Shown piece by piece: positions 44,030 to 53,007 of a stretch of 64,000 nucleotides of DNA (its first letter is position 1; each line of letters begins with the position of its first letter). The notes below the pieces were generated by a model. It searched no databases and was not told where the DNA came from. It saw only the letters and a list, made by a program, of their open reading frames with translations. The position numbers and the translations under genes were made by a program. Origin of the DNA: DATFVA01 sp963839165 (GTDB lineage Bacteria; Bacteroidota; Ignavibacteria; Ignavibacteriales; Ignavibacteriaceae); assembly GCA_963839165.1 (NCBI GenBank), contig CAWIUG010000049.1, forward strand, positions 186,001 to 250,000, written 5' to 3'.

Positions 44030-45914
44030 GGGCTATACCTGCATTCCACCACTCGATGTACTTATCAAATGACCAGTTCACTATGCTGCCAGGGACGATA
44101 CCGATCTCGTAAAGTTTTGCGTAATCAGCCGGTTTACCTTGCGGTAGATGTATTTTATAATATCCGGAGGATTTCAGGAATACCGTCCTTATCATGTTCT
44201 CCTGAAGTTCAGGGGATTCAAACTCCATATCAAATGAATTTCCCGTTTCGGGCATCTCATAATATTTCTCATCGTTTTTATTAACTATAGCTGAAATATC
44301 TGTTCCGGTAAAATCTATTACCGACGAGGCAGATGCATTAATTCCTGCGGTCTGCTGCAACCTACCTCTTTCAGCTGCAAGATAATCGAACGACCAGAAT
44401 CCACCCGGAGGATTTACCTGCAGATATATTGTATCTCCTTCTGTCTGGCTTATATCGAGCGGGATCACTCTCCTTTCGGTCATAAAAGGTCCGCCGCCCT
44501 GAATAATTGTTTTTTCTGCCCAGCCTGACTTTTCTTTCAGATACAACTTCAACTCGTACAACTCTTCTCCCTGCAAAAAGTTCATCATTTGGTAATACTC
44601 ACTATTCTTCTGATCAATCTTTTGGTACCAATCATCAACGCTGCTTCCGTAAAGCATCAGCATCTCTTTTATCATATTTGAACCCCACAAAGTTGTTCCG
44701 GCGTTTAATAGAAGGTTCAATGAATCAGTACCATCGGGTCTTGCAAAAGAGAAATTAAGGTGGTTGCGTGTATATCCCGGTTTGTCCTCAGGGCGTACAG
44801 GCATCTTCGACTGCCACATTATCCCGTCCTCCGAGGAAAGGAATTTTGAAAGATCATTACCCTTTTCGTCGCTGGCTGAAATAAAACTCTGAACTTCCGA
44901 TGATAAGTAAACTTTTCCGTCGTTGTTCATTACTGCCTCTGTTCCTACAGGATGATCTACTACGTATAAACCCATCTCATCGATAAATTGTGTCTCATCT
45001 ACTTCGTTAATAACTTTCAGCCTGTATCTACCGTCAATTTCTTTAAGATGTTCGAGCCTTGAATATTCGGTTCGCTTTAATCCAATGCTTGTTGCTCCGC
45101 CTAAAGGCTCTGCATCAAATACATATCTATCCCCATCAAACGAATATATAAAAGGACAGGATTCTTTTGTCGCCAGGGCAATTACAGCTACTACTACCCC
45201 TACACCAAGACAACCTCCTAAAATAGCCAGTACAGTTCCAAGTTTATCTGATTTTTCAACCCTGGTATAAAGAATATCCTCAAGGTTTATTCTCTCCTGA
45301 ATACCATCGACTGTCTTTCCTGTAATAAAATACCCCGCATGTTCAAATCGCCCTCCTCCCTCACCAAATAATCGTGATACCCTGTTTTCATAGACAACCT
45401 GTTTAATTCTGATTGTTGAATCTTTTTTGATCCTCTCAATGGAAACAGTATCCGGTCGCGATATGTATATTCCCGAAACATTTTTAAGGGCTAAGCTGAC
45501 ATTCCCGAATTCAACATCATTTCCTGTAATAACACCATTGTCAACTTGATAATGTCCACCGTTATCATCGAAAATATACTCTTTCTGATTATTCCAGAAA
45601 ACTTCAGTAATTTTCCTTCCCTCCAGCCTGGTCAGATCGCCCGGGTACAGCTTTGTTCTGAACTCTTTGACTCCTTTTATAGTTATTTGAATATCAAGTG
45701 AGTCCTGACCCTTTCCCTTTAATCTGCTTTCGAAGTAAAGCAATCTTCCTCCGGCTGCATCAAACTTTACTATATTACCATCAGGGAATATAACTTCTGT
45801 TATTTTTTCTCTTTCTTCAAGCTTGTCTTTAGAAACATCCTCTTCAGAGTAACACCCTGAAACTAAATTAAGAAAACTGAATAACAGCAGACAGCAGATT
45901 GATTTTTTAAACAT
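44010..45914 (-). CDS. Large lipoprotein of unknown function, 634 aa
   Basis: The N-terminus is a lipoprotein signal (LLLFSFLNLVSGC, Cys21). Residues about 25-220 are beta-rich; a Gly/Val-rich hydrophobic stretch at about 224-248 (LGGCLGVGVVVAVIALA) leads into the segment CPFIYSFDGDRYVFDAEPLG and then GRYRLKVINEVDETQFIDEM. This segment recurs in uncharacterised Bacteroidota proteins. No enzymatic motif is seen. It follows the radical SAM gene by 12 bases and is probably co-transcribed with it. Confidence 0.75.
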   Translation of the reverse strand: MFKKSICCLLLFSFLNLVSGCYSEEDVSKDKLEEREKITEVIFPDGNIVKFDAAGGRLLYFESRLKGKGQDSLDIQITIKGVKEFRTKLYPGDLTRLEGRKITEVFWNNQKEYIFDDNGGHYQVDNGVITGNDVEFGNVSLALKNVSGIYISRPDTVSIERIKKDSTIRIKQVVYENRVSRLFGEGGGRFEHAGYFITGKTVDGIQERINLEDILYTRVEKSDKLGTVLAILGGCLGVGVVVAVIALATKESCPFIYSFDGDRYVFDAEPLGGATSIGLKRTEYSRLEHLKEIDGRYRLKVINEVDETQFIDEMGLYVVDHPVGTEAVMNNDGKVYLSSEVQSFISASDEKGNDLSKFLSSEDGIMWQSKMPVRPEDKPGYTRNHLNFSFARPDGTDSLNLLLNAGTTLWGSNMIKEMLMLYGSSVDDWYQKIDQKNSEYYQMMNFLQGEELYELKLYLKEKSGWAEKTIIQGGGPFMTERRVIPLDISQTEGDTIYLQVNPPGGFWSFDYLAAERGRLQQTAGINASASSVIDFTGTDISAIVNKNDEKYYEMPETGNSFDMEFESPELQENMIRTVFLKSSGYYKIHLPQGKPADYAKLYEIGIVPGSIVNWSFDKYIEWWNAGIAPTRSPL

Positions 45915-45926
45915 TAGTTGTCCTCA

Positions 45927-47186
45927 TTAAATTGTTAAAGTTTTAATCCACTCTTCTGAAATTTCCTGAAATGGTACGGGTAGTCCCGAACTTTTATGTT
46001 CTTTTACTACATCTGACAAAAGTATGCTGGGACAATCTGTATGAAGCGGCAAAGGGATAGCATCTCTCATCCGTCTAAATATCGTATCAAAATTTTCCTG
46101 CATAATATTTCCGAATGATACCGGCATAAAAACACAGGGATTAATGTTGCCGGCGCTGTCGATATAGAAGTGCGATAGTCCACCCATCATACAACCCATC
46201 TGGTTTTTCCCCTCGATATGGGCAAGGTAATAGACTAATGGATGATCTTTATATTTTTTTGATGTATTTGCGGTGATTGTAAAGTTCAGAAGTCTTTCTT
46301 TATCCTTATGGCTGATGAGATCTTCTGCAGGCTCATTTATCAGCCCGCCGCAGGGCCTTGGTTCAAGGAGTTCAACAAGACTAACATTGAGCGACTTCAC
46401 AAAGTCTAAATACCTGAATATCTCATCCCCCTTAAGTATTTCCTTATTAACACAGAAATTAACGTAGGTAAGAATGCCTTCCTCATTAAAGAGACGTAGT
46501 GCGTTAACGGCCTGTTCAAAAGAACCGCTGCCTCTAATTTTGTCATGACGCTCTAGTATGTAATCATCAAGTCCAATACCCGCAGCTGTTAACCCTCCCT
46601 TTTTAAGTTCCTTAATTTTATTTTTTGTTACAGAATAACCCGAGGTATGGATATGAAAATCAGACAGCTCTTTGTTGCCGGCTTTAAGAATTTCAAGAAC
46701 CTTATCAAAAGCAAGGAGAGGTTCACCGCCTGTGAGAATGATAATACTGGTTCCCATTGCCTGGAGCCTGGCAACAGTTTCATTCCATTTTTCCACAGTA
46801 ACCAGGTTATTTTTATTTATGTTCTGCCTTTCATAACAGTGGGTACACTCCAGGGAACAACGTGAAGTAACTGCCAGCAGGACAGTATCAGTCTGACGCT
46901 TCAGCGTGGTTCCCGGGACGTTAAAATTCATTCCGCCGTTCTTTACCATATTGTCGAATGCCCTGGACGGAAAGCCCGGCAGCGAAAGGGTTGAATAATA
47001 ATGGTTGTTAAATTTTATGAGCTTTGACAACAGCAGTTTCTTCCTAAGTTTTAGAGAAGATCCTATGCTTTTTATTGAGTATGCCTCCCTTATTAGTGGT
47101 TCGTTTATACCCGTAACCAGGGTTTTTAGAAAGAAGAATAAGATTTCTCTCTTGTTAAGGAATTGTGGTTTATAGTATGAAGGCAT
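45927..47186 (-). CDS. Radical SAM protein with SPASM-like C-terminus
   Basis: The ATG at 47184-47186 is chosen because GGGAG stands seven bases before it; an in-frame ATG 36 bases upstream lacks a site. The 419-residue protein has about 100 residues before the SAM cluster motif CSLECTHC (Cys110, 114, 117), then the radical SAM barrel (IIILTGGEPLL) and a C-terminal region with further Cys (NQMGCMMGG, NINPCVFMP, HTDCPSIL) like SPASM proteins, which often modify peptides. No precursor peptide is evident nearby. The gene heads a pair with the 634-aa lipoprotein. Confidence 0.85.
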   Translation of the reverse strand: MPSYYKPQFLNKREILFFFLKTLVTGINEPLIREAYSIKSIGSSLKLRKKLLLSKLIKFNNHYYSTLSLPGFPSRAFDNMVKNGGMNFNVPGTTLKRQTDTVLLAVTSRCSLECTHCYERQNINKNNLVTVEKWNETVARLQAMGTSIIILTGGEPLLAFDKVLEILKAGNKELSDFHIHTSGYSVTKNKIKELKKGGLTAAGIGLDDYILERHDKIRGSGSFEQAVNALRLFNEEGILTYVNFCVNKEILKGDEIFRYLDFVKSLNVSLVELLEPRPCGGLINEPAEDLISHKDKERLLNFTITANTSKKYKDHPLVYYLAHIEGKNQMGCMMGGLSHFYIDSAGNINPCVFMPVSFGNIMQENFDTIFRRMRDAIPLPLHTDCPSILLSDVVKEHKSSGLPVPFQEISEEWIKTLTI

Positions 47187-47387
47187 TTCATTCTCCCTGA
47201 ATTGATTTTTAATTGACTGCATTCTTATTCTGGATCGTCAAATTATTTTGTGGTATGATAACTCATTTTTCCGGCAGAATTGTCAAAAAAATGTCATGTT
47301 TTTATAGAAGAGGGATTTTTAACCAGGGAAATGTTTGAGACCTTGATACTGAATTTAAGGAAGGAGCTATAATTGTTTGCCCGGCGC

Positions 47388-47427
47388 TAAAAGAAAGCCC
47401 GCACCACAGAAATAACTATGGTGCGGG
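47388..47427 (-). terminator. Rho-independent terminator after the DNRLRE-like lipoprotein gene
   Basis: On the minus strand CCCGCACCA (47427-47419) pairs with TGGTGCGGG (47406-47398), followed by CTTTCTTTT. It separates the lipoprotein gene from the radical SAM gene. Confidence 0.85.
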
Positions 47428-47444
47428 TTGGATAAGGAAATTTA

Positions 47445-48527
47445 CTACTTTCTGGAGTTAGTTTTTAAAGAAGCGAAATATTGACAGGGTCCGGGACCTA
47501 TTTCTCCGCTGTTGTATTCTTCAAGTGTGTTTTTAAGCGAAATAAACATCATTCTCAGTGGATCATTTCCATGAAGGGAGCCGATATCTTCAGGTGTATA
47601 GGTATCGAAAAGTTCGACTGCATTATCAAAAGCCTCCTGAACATCAGTCGGGTCGGCGCCTGCAAGAAAGTTCAATTCAACACTTATGAATGCGTGGGCC
47701 AGCATGTAATATGCATTGCCGTGTTTGGGAGATGTCCACATTACTTCATAATTGGTCTGCTGACTCAGATAGAAGGTTGAATCTTCGCCAAGCAATGCCC
47801 ATACAGAATCATAAGAAGCAGGTCCATAGGCTGAATGTGTCTTCCAGTAACCGTAACCTTTTGTACATCCTCCTGAAGGAGGAGGAGGAGGAGGAACCTG
47901 TACAATCCGGAAACCTAACAGTATCTGTGTCTCAATTGTTTCCATCCATCCCGTATAGAGTGAGGTTGAATCACCGTAATTAGCATCCGGCTCGCCCGAA
48001 CTTATATATGTATCCCTGATAGTACGTATTGAATCATATCCACTCGTTCCGCCGTAGGACCAGAATAATAACATATAAGGATCATAACCGGTTTCCCTGC
48101 TGAAAATCTGCTGCATAACAGCAGGTGATTCTTCCTTCAAAAGAACACCGTTCTGTCCGAACGTGCTGTCTACCCAGCTTGCTGCGAGATCAGTTACATT
48201 TGCAGAATACCAACCCGGCGCATCAGGTGTAAATGAATCTTCTGAACCGATATTATAGCTGGCACCGAAGTTATTCCATGTAACATCATTTTCGTCCCAG
48301 GGTGCGGTTATCCCGTGAACTGTTATCTCTTCATTGTTTGCATCAGAAACCCATACGTAAATGACTGCAGAATCAACTACTGCACCGATAGGAATTGTTA
48401 ATTTTTGAGATTGATTCTGATCTGAACCTCCCATAGGTTCAACAGGGTTCTGGCTCTGCTGGCAGCCGGTAACGATGAGTGCCGTAGCTGCAGCGATCAG
48501 CATGAGAAATTGTCTTACCTTAGTCAT
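47445..48527 (-). CDS. Secreted lipoprotein with DNRLRE-like region and YWKTH motif, 360 aa
   Basis: A lipobox (ALIVTGC, Cys22) is followed by a beta-rich region (about 40-210) of the DNRLRE type (GAVVDSAVIYVWVSD, PWDENDVTWNNFG, SIRTIRDTYISSG). A Pro-rich hinge (PPPPPPSGG) then precedes a C-terminal domain with GCTKGYGYWKTHSAYGP, a motif that recurs in exported proteins of varied bacteria. The role is unknown; surface attachment is likely. It is followed by a strong terminator. Confidence 0.75.
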   Translation of the reverse strand: MTKVRQFLMLIAAATALIVTGCQQSQNPVEPMGGSDQNQSQKLTIPIGAVVDSAVIYVWVSDANNEEITVHGITAPWDENDVTWNNFGASYNIGSEDSFTPDAPGWYSANVTDLAASWVDSTFGQNGVLLKEESPAVMQQIFSRETGYDPYMLLFWSYGGTSGYDSIRTIRDTYISSGEPDANYGDSTSLYTGWMETIETQILLGFRIVQVPPPPPPSGGCTKGYGYWKTHSAYGPASYDSVWALLGEDSTFYLSQQTNYEVMWTSPKHGNAYYMLAHAFISVELNFLAGADPTDVQEAFDNAVELFDTYTPEDIGSLHGNDPLRMMFISLKNTLEEYNSGEIGPGPCQYFASLKTNSRK

Positions 48528-48747
48528 AAGTCACCTCTATGTTAATTTATAAAAATCGGAATGAAGATTATGAGTGTTTCGTCCGTCTTGTATTCTCTCC
48601 TGAATTATTTTTTATTAAAAATAATTTATGAAGAATATTTTGTTACCGCAATTATTAGTGATACTAAACACCAAATCCTGTGAGGTGAAACTGACAAAAA
48701 TGACGGCTGTTTAATCGGGCTGAAGATCAGAGTGAATTGAAATGATA

Positions 48748-48779
48748 CTGCCGGTTTCACAATTTATCGAAACCGGCAG
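48748..48779 (-). terminator. Hairpin, probable terminator after the 170-aa lipoprotein gene
   Basis: An 11-bp perfect stem CTGCCGGTTTC/GAAACCGGCAG (48748-48758 with 48769-48779) lies ten bases past the stop codon. The following sequence on the minus strand (TATCATTTC) is only modestly T-rich. Confidence 0.65.
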
Positions 48780-48789
48780 CAATAACAAT

Positions 48790-49302
48790 TTACGGAACGC
48801 GAGGATTATACTCGGAAAAGACTCCGTTAGGATTATTGTACCAGACCCATGCGTGAAGCGTCCATAATTGGAATTGGGAATTTACATCCCATACATCTCC
48901 ACTTCCGGTGAATCCTTCAGGTGCATCAGCCGACATACTAAGCGGAACAGCGTATTCCACCGCAACAAGCTGGTAACCTCCACCAGGCTTATCCATATAA
49001 ACCAGCAGCTCTGGATGCTCCATATCAAATGTTGAATCAAGCACCGCAGTATTCAGGTAATGCCAACCCATATTTGGCACATACAGGTTTATATCTGCAT
49101 ATCCATCTGCTATTGCAGTGTTTATATTATGATACTTGGCTGTGGCAGCCCGCACCCGTGCCAGTTCAACCTGAAGCTGATTATCCTTACTTAAGTTAGT
49201 GCCTGGATCAACAGGGTTAACAGTCGATCTATCAGGATTACATCCTGCGAGCATAAACCCGGCAAGGACAAAAGAAACGAAGATCAAAATAGTCTTTTTC
49301 AT
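48790..49302 (-). CDS. Exported lipoprotein of unknown function, 170 aa
   Basis: The lipobox (GFMLAGC, Cys21) precedes a soluble domain with VPNMGWHYLNTAVLD, YQLVAVEYAVPLSM and FQLWTLHAWVWYNNPNGVF. Similar exported proteins occur in several phyla, but no function is established to my knowledge. It lies 18 bases downstream of the exported DUF4242 gene and is probably in its operon. Confidence 0.7.
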   Translation of the reverse strand: MKKTILIFVSFVLAGFMLAGCNPDRSTVNPVDPGTNLSKDNQLQVELARVRAATAKYHNINTAIADGYADINLYVPNMGWHYLNTAVLDSTFDMEHPELLVYMDKPGGGYQLVAVEYAVPLSMSADAPEGFTGSGDVWDVNSQFQLWTLHAWVWYNNPNGVFSEYNPRVP

Positions 49303-49320
49303 TAGTACCTCAATTATATT

Positions 49321-49695
49321 TTATTTATAGAAATAGGGATCAAGAACACTTACTTCAGTTATCTTGTCAACCGGCAGTCCGTTCGTTTTGGCTGATTCTC
49401 TTATAGCTTCCGGCGAGGGGGCATCATAGATACAGAATGTTTTTTTCTTATCGAGTGTAACGTATGAGTGAACCCAGGTTACATTGTCCTCAGCATTGTT
49501 CGAAACAACTGTAAGACATAAATCTTTCCCGACCTCGTCAAGAGGTATATTCAGCCCGTTCGGGAAAGTTCTTTCAACCAGGTATCGGTGCATAGTGATT
49601 TTCTTACTGCCGGTTGTTTTATCCTGAGCATTTACAGGCATTACGGCCAACAGAATCATCACAAGCGAGAACACCATTATGATCATGTTTTTCAT
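49321..49695 (-). CDS. Exported DUF4242 protein, 124 aa
   Basis: A signal peptide (about 1-23, AVMPVNAQD) is followed by a DUF4242 domain (about 35-124) with RYLVERTFPNGLNI, VTWVHSYVTLDKKKTFCIYD and APSPEAIRESAKTNGLPV. DUF4242 proteins have a ferredoxin-like fold; the actinobacterial member SCO4226 binds nickel. The neighbouring gene upstream encodes a paralogue without a signal peptide, with 16 bases between them. Confidence 0.82.
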   Translation of the reverse strand: MKNMIIMVFSLVMILLAVMPVNAQDKTTGSKKITMHRYLVERTFPNGLNIPLDEVGKDLCLTVVSNNAEDNVTWVHSYVTLDKKKTFCIYDAPSPEAIRESAKTNGLPVDKITEVSVLDPYFYK

Positions 49696-49711
49696 TTTAA
49701 TCCTCCTTTAG

Positions 49712-49993
49712 TTATTGATGATATATAAAGAAATATGGTTCTAATACTGATACTTCTATTATGAGCTCAACAGGTAGATTATTTCGTCGCGCAGCTCTCC
49801 TCAGAGCCTCAGGTGAAGGCGCATCATAAAGGCAAAACGATTTCTTCCTGTCGCACGTAACAAATGACCGGATCCAGGTTACTTCATCTAAAGTATTGTT
49901 CTTAACAACCTTAAGGCATTCTTCTGCGCCGCGCTCATCAGCAGAAATATTCAAACCATACGGAAATGTCCTCAGCACCAGATAGCGCGGCAT
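49712..49993 (-). CDS. Cytoplasmic DUF4242 protein, 93 aa
   Basis: A single DUF4242 domain without signal peptide: RYLVLRTFPYGLNI, VTWIRSFVTCDRKKSFCLYD, APSPEALRRAARRNNLPV. It is closely similar along its whole length to the domain of the exported protein downstream, so the pair arose by tandem duplication with a signal peptide gained or lost. It lies about 190 bases downstream of the large LuxR-type regulator on the same strand. Confidence 0.82.
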   Translation of the reverse strand: MPRYLVLRTFPYGLNISADERGAEECLKVVKNNTLDEVTWIRSFVTCDRKKSFCLYDAPSPEALRRAARRNNLPVELIIEVSVLEPYFFIYHQ

Positions 49994-50186
49994 AAGATTA
50001 TTCCTTGTTAACTGTTAATTATTTTGTCCGATGGTAATATGGAGATTGTGGATCAGAGAAAAATCGGGAACACTCCCTATTTTTAAGTATGTGGTCCCCT
50101 ATATTATAATGGAACTTCCAGGCGAAGGAAAGATTGCGGTAGGAAGCCTAATGTAAGTATAACTGCTTTCGTGACGGTTACAAATC

Positions 50187-52781
50187 TTAAATATTAATTC
50201 CTTTCGTCCTTACATACGCCGCAGCCTCAATTCTTGAGTGCAGATTAAGCTTAGCAAGAATGGCTGAGATGTGGTGATCCACCGTTTTGGGAGAGATGTA
50301 GAGATTTTTTGCGATTTGTAAATTAGACATCCCTTCGGTAAGAAGCTTCAGCACATCAACCTGCCTCCCAGTTAGACCCGCGGGATTTTTCCTGGTGGAT
50401 TGTCTTGGACCTTTAGGAATTTTCTTTATTCCTTTTTCTCTCATCTTCAGTTTTATTAGAGAGGAAGCTGCGGATGCACCAAGTTCGTCAAATATTCTGA
50501 CGGCTTCCAGCATAGCTTCCCTGTTTCCCTCGCTTAATGCCATGGCCTGTTCATAAGGACAGTGTGATTCATCCCAGTAATGTGCCGCCGCTTTCCACTC
50601 CCCTTTTATATGGAGAAGATATGGCTTTGCTATGCTTTCGGGGATTTCCTCAAGCTGATCAGCCTTCCACATCCAGTAAGCGATTTCACCGATTGTCCAT
50701 GGATTATTGGTTTCCAGCATGATCGTGTACACAGTTTTTAACTCGTCTTTAATTTCATGCAGCTTGTTCCTCAGCCAGCAGTAATCTGCTTTTGCTGTAA
50801 TAGCACTTATAATTTTTTCTTTCTCTCCCATTTGAAGCGCCAATTTCAGCGTTTGATCCAGAAGCTCACCCGCACGGGGATCATTACGGCGCGATCTGAT
50901 GGTTGCAATAACGGATGTCGGCATCAGCCTGTTGGCGGAAGGAACGCTCTTTTTGTTAAGCACATACTCAGCCATTTCAGCTGCTTTGTCCCAGTCGCCG
51001 TGTAACATCTTAACTTTTGCATGATGACCCGCAAGACATAAACCGAAAACGTAAAGATCCTTCTCTCTGCTGAACTCTACTCCTTCACTGAAAAGCCTGT
51101 CCGCTTTCACCAGATTTCGGCGGTAAAGGTACTCACCTCCCAGGTTGATGTATGCTCTTATGGCGTGTTCAAAGAAGCTGTTGTCACTCAGGGCTATCTC
51201 CAGACTTTTTAACAGCTCGGCTTCACCTGAGTCGTCTCCTTCGCTCATCCGGGATGATCCGATGTTGTTCAGCGCGTGAGAAGTTATCTCATTGTCATTC
51301 AGCTCCCGGGCAAGCTTCAATGCCTTCTCGCCCCACTCAACAGCGGGACCGGTTAATTCCCGTATCATATATGTCTGAGATTTGTTGCTGTAGGCCATTG
51401 CAAGTGCCCTGCTGACAGGTAATTTTTCAAGGATGCTGATCGCCTTGTCAAGGTATTCCTCCCCTTCTATATCCTCGCAGTTATACCAGAGTATCCTTGA
51501 TAATCTCCTGTAATTCTCCCCCTCCCTTGCCGGATCAGGATATTTCTCCAGAAGTTCTGTAATTTTTTCTCCTGCCTTAATTGCTTCATCTATCTGCCCG
51601 GTAAGATAGCACTCGTATGATCTTCCCTCGTAAAGGGTGATCAGTTCTTCGGGGGCAAGCTGATCCCCGGATTTTATAGCGCTGCTGTAATGTTCGGCGG
51701 CCAGACTATGGGCCGCAAGCGCTGAAGCCTGCCGCGCTGCCTGCGGTGCGTATTTTTGTATTATATCTTTCTCATTTGCCTGAATGGCAAGGTGTACTAT
51801 TAGTGCGAGAATATCCTGCAGACAATTGCTGGTAAGGATCTGTTCAAGTACTTTCCTGTGAATTTGAATTCTCTTCAGTTCGGATATTGAATCAAATACT
51901 GCCAGACGTGCCAGCTCGTGTCTGAATGATACCTGGTTCTTATCCAGTACGAGTAATCCTTTATTGAAGCATATGTCGAGACATTCCTCAACCCTGTAAT
52001 TGAAGTGCCTTAGTAAATTTATCTCAACTTTTGTTGGTATAACTGAAATTATCTCCAGAAGGCATCTCGCATCCTCGTCAAGTCCAGACATCCTTGCCAC
52101 TACAGCTTCCTTAATGCTTAACGGCACTCCTTCGTTCTGATTGGCAAGCATCTCTGATACGTAAAAAGGATTCCCCCCCGTTCTTTTATATAAGCTTTCG
52201 TCTCTTACACCGGCATCCCGCATAAGGTGAATCACAGATTTTTCAGTTAACGGATAAAGCCGTAGTCTTTTAATTTCAGAGTAATTGAGATCGGCAAAAA
52301 CGGATCTCAGCATACTTCCCTGCCCTACTTCTTCATCCCGGTAGCTTAGCATCAGGATAACCTTCGACCTGTTTATCCTCCTTGTTAAAAATTTAATAAG
52401 ATCCAGCGTAGCTTCATCAGCCCAGTGAATATCTTCAATCACAACTACTTTCAGGTTCGTCCCTCTCTGAAGATAATTCAGAAAATCCGAGAATATGTCT
52501 GCCCGGCTCTTCTGTCCGGTAAGTTTTTTTATTAGATCCGATTCAACCTGGTAGGCAATATCATATAATGGCCCCAGGGGACGGGGAGTGAGCAGATCGT
52601 CACAGGCGCCCAGCATCACTTCGGTTCCTGAGTTAAGTCTGTCTGTGAAATGTTTTATAAGAGATGTCTTACCTACTCCTGCCTCCCCCGTAACAAGCAC
52701 AGTTTTTCCGCTGCCTGCTTTTACGGTTTCTGCTGTTAGTGAAAGTTCATCAAGGAAGTTCTGCCGTTCTAATAGTATCAT
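50187..52781 (-). CDS. Large ATP-binding LuxR-family transcriptional regulator, 864 aa
   Basis: An AAA/STAND ATPase domain comes first: Walker A VTGEAGVGKTSLIKHF (about 30-45), Walker B LKVVVIEDIHWAD, and sensor-like LMLSYRDEE. A long helical-repeat region (about 330-780) follows, then a C-terminal LuxR HTH (about 795-860, LTGRQVDVLKLLTEGMSNLQ, SPKTVDHHISAILAKL). This is the layout of MalT-like/LAL regulators that respond to an effector with ATP-dependent assembly. The DUF4242 and lipoprotein genes downstream are the obvious candidate targets. Confidence 0.88.
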   Translation of the reverse strand: MILLERQNFLDELSLTAETVKAGSGKTVLVTGEAGVGKTSLIKHFTDRLNSGTEVMLGACDDLLTPRPLGPLYDIAYQVESDLIKKLTGQKSRADIFSDFLNYLQRGTNLKVVVIEDIHWADEATLDLIKFLTRRINRSKVILMLSYRDEEVGQGSMLRSVFADLNYSEIKRLRLYPLTEKSVIHLMRDAGVRDESLYKRTGGNPFYVSEMLANQNEGVPLSIKEAVVARMSGLDEDARCLLEIISVIPTKVEINLLRHFNYRVEECLDICFNKGLLVLDKNQVSFRHELARLAVFDSISELKRIQIHRKVLEQILTSNCLQDILALIVHLAIQANEKDIIQKYAPQAARQASALAAHSLAAEHYSSAIKSGDQLAPEELITLYEGRSYECYLTGQIDEAIKAGEKITELLEKYPDPAREGENYRRLSRILWYNCEDIEGEEYLDKAISILEKLPVSRALAMAYSNKSQTYMIRELTGPAVEWGEKALKLARELNDNEITSHALNNIGSSRMSEGDDSGEAELLKSLEIALSDNSFFEHAIRAYINLGGEYLYRRNLVKADRLFSEGVEFSREKDLYVFGLCLAGHHAKVKMLHGDWDKAAEMAEYVLNKKSVPSANRLMPTSVIATIRSRRNDPRAGELLDQTLKLALQMGEKEKIISAITAKADYCWLRNKLHEIKDELKTVYTIMLETNNPWTIGEIAYWMWKADQLEEIPESIAKPYLLHIKGEWKAAAHYWDESHCPYEQAMALSEGNREAMLEAVRIFDELGASAASSLIKLKMREKGIKKIPKGPRQSTRKNPAGLTGRQVDVLKLLTEGMSNLQIAKNLYISPKTVDHHISAILAKLNLHSRIEAAAYVRTKGINI

Positions 52782-52927
52782 ATTAATAACGAATTAGTTA
52801 ATATAATTCATCAGGAGCGATGATTTTTTTATCCTCAACCAGGTGGATGCCTAATATTACGGACTTTAACTTGAATTTCAAAAGTAAATTTTCGGAGTTT
52901 GTGCTATTGGGCAATAGTTGTGAAATA

Positions 52928-52999
52928 TTCACCCAATTCGTCTAATTCACCCAATTCGCCTAATTCGCCCAATTCGCCTAATTCGCCCAATTCCTAAAT
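52928..52999. repeat. Tandem repeat, 4 x 18 bp (9-bp half units)
   Basis: Four consecutive 18-base units (first TTCACCCAATTCGTCTAA, later TTCGCCCAATTCGCCTAA) fill 52928-52999 with few mismatches. Each unit is itself two copies of a 9-mer of the form TTCGCCYAA. The array ends nine bases before the stop codon of the aldo/keto reductase gene; it has no spacers and is not CRISPR. Confidence 0.9.
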
Positions 53000-53007
53000 T
53001 CTCCACC

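Noticed and set aside
52928..52999. Tandem array considered as a CRISPR
   Set aside because: Repeat units are contiguous with no unique spacers and are only 18 bp long; no cas genes nearby.
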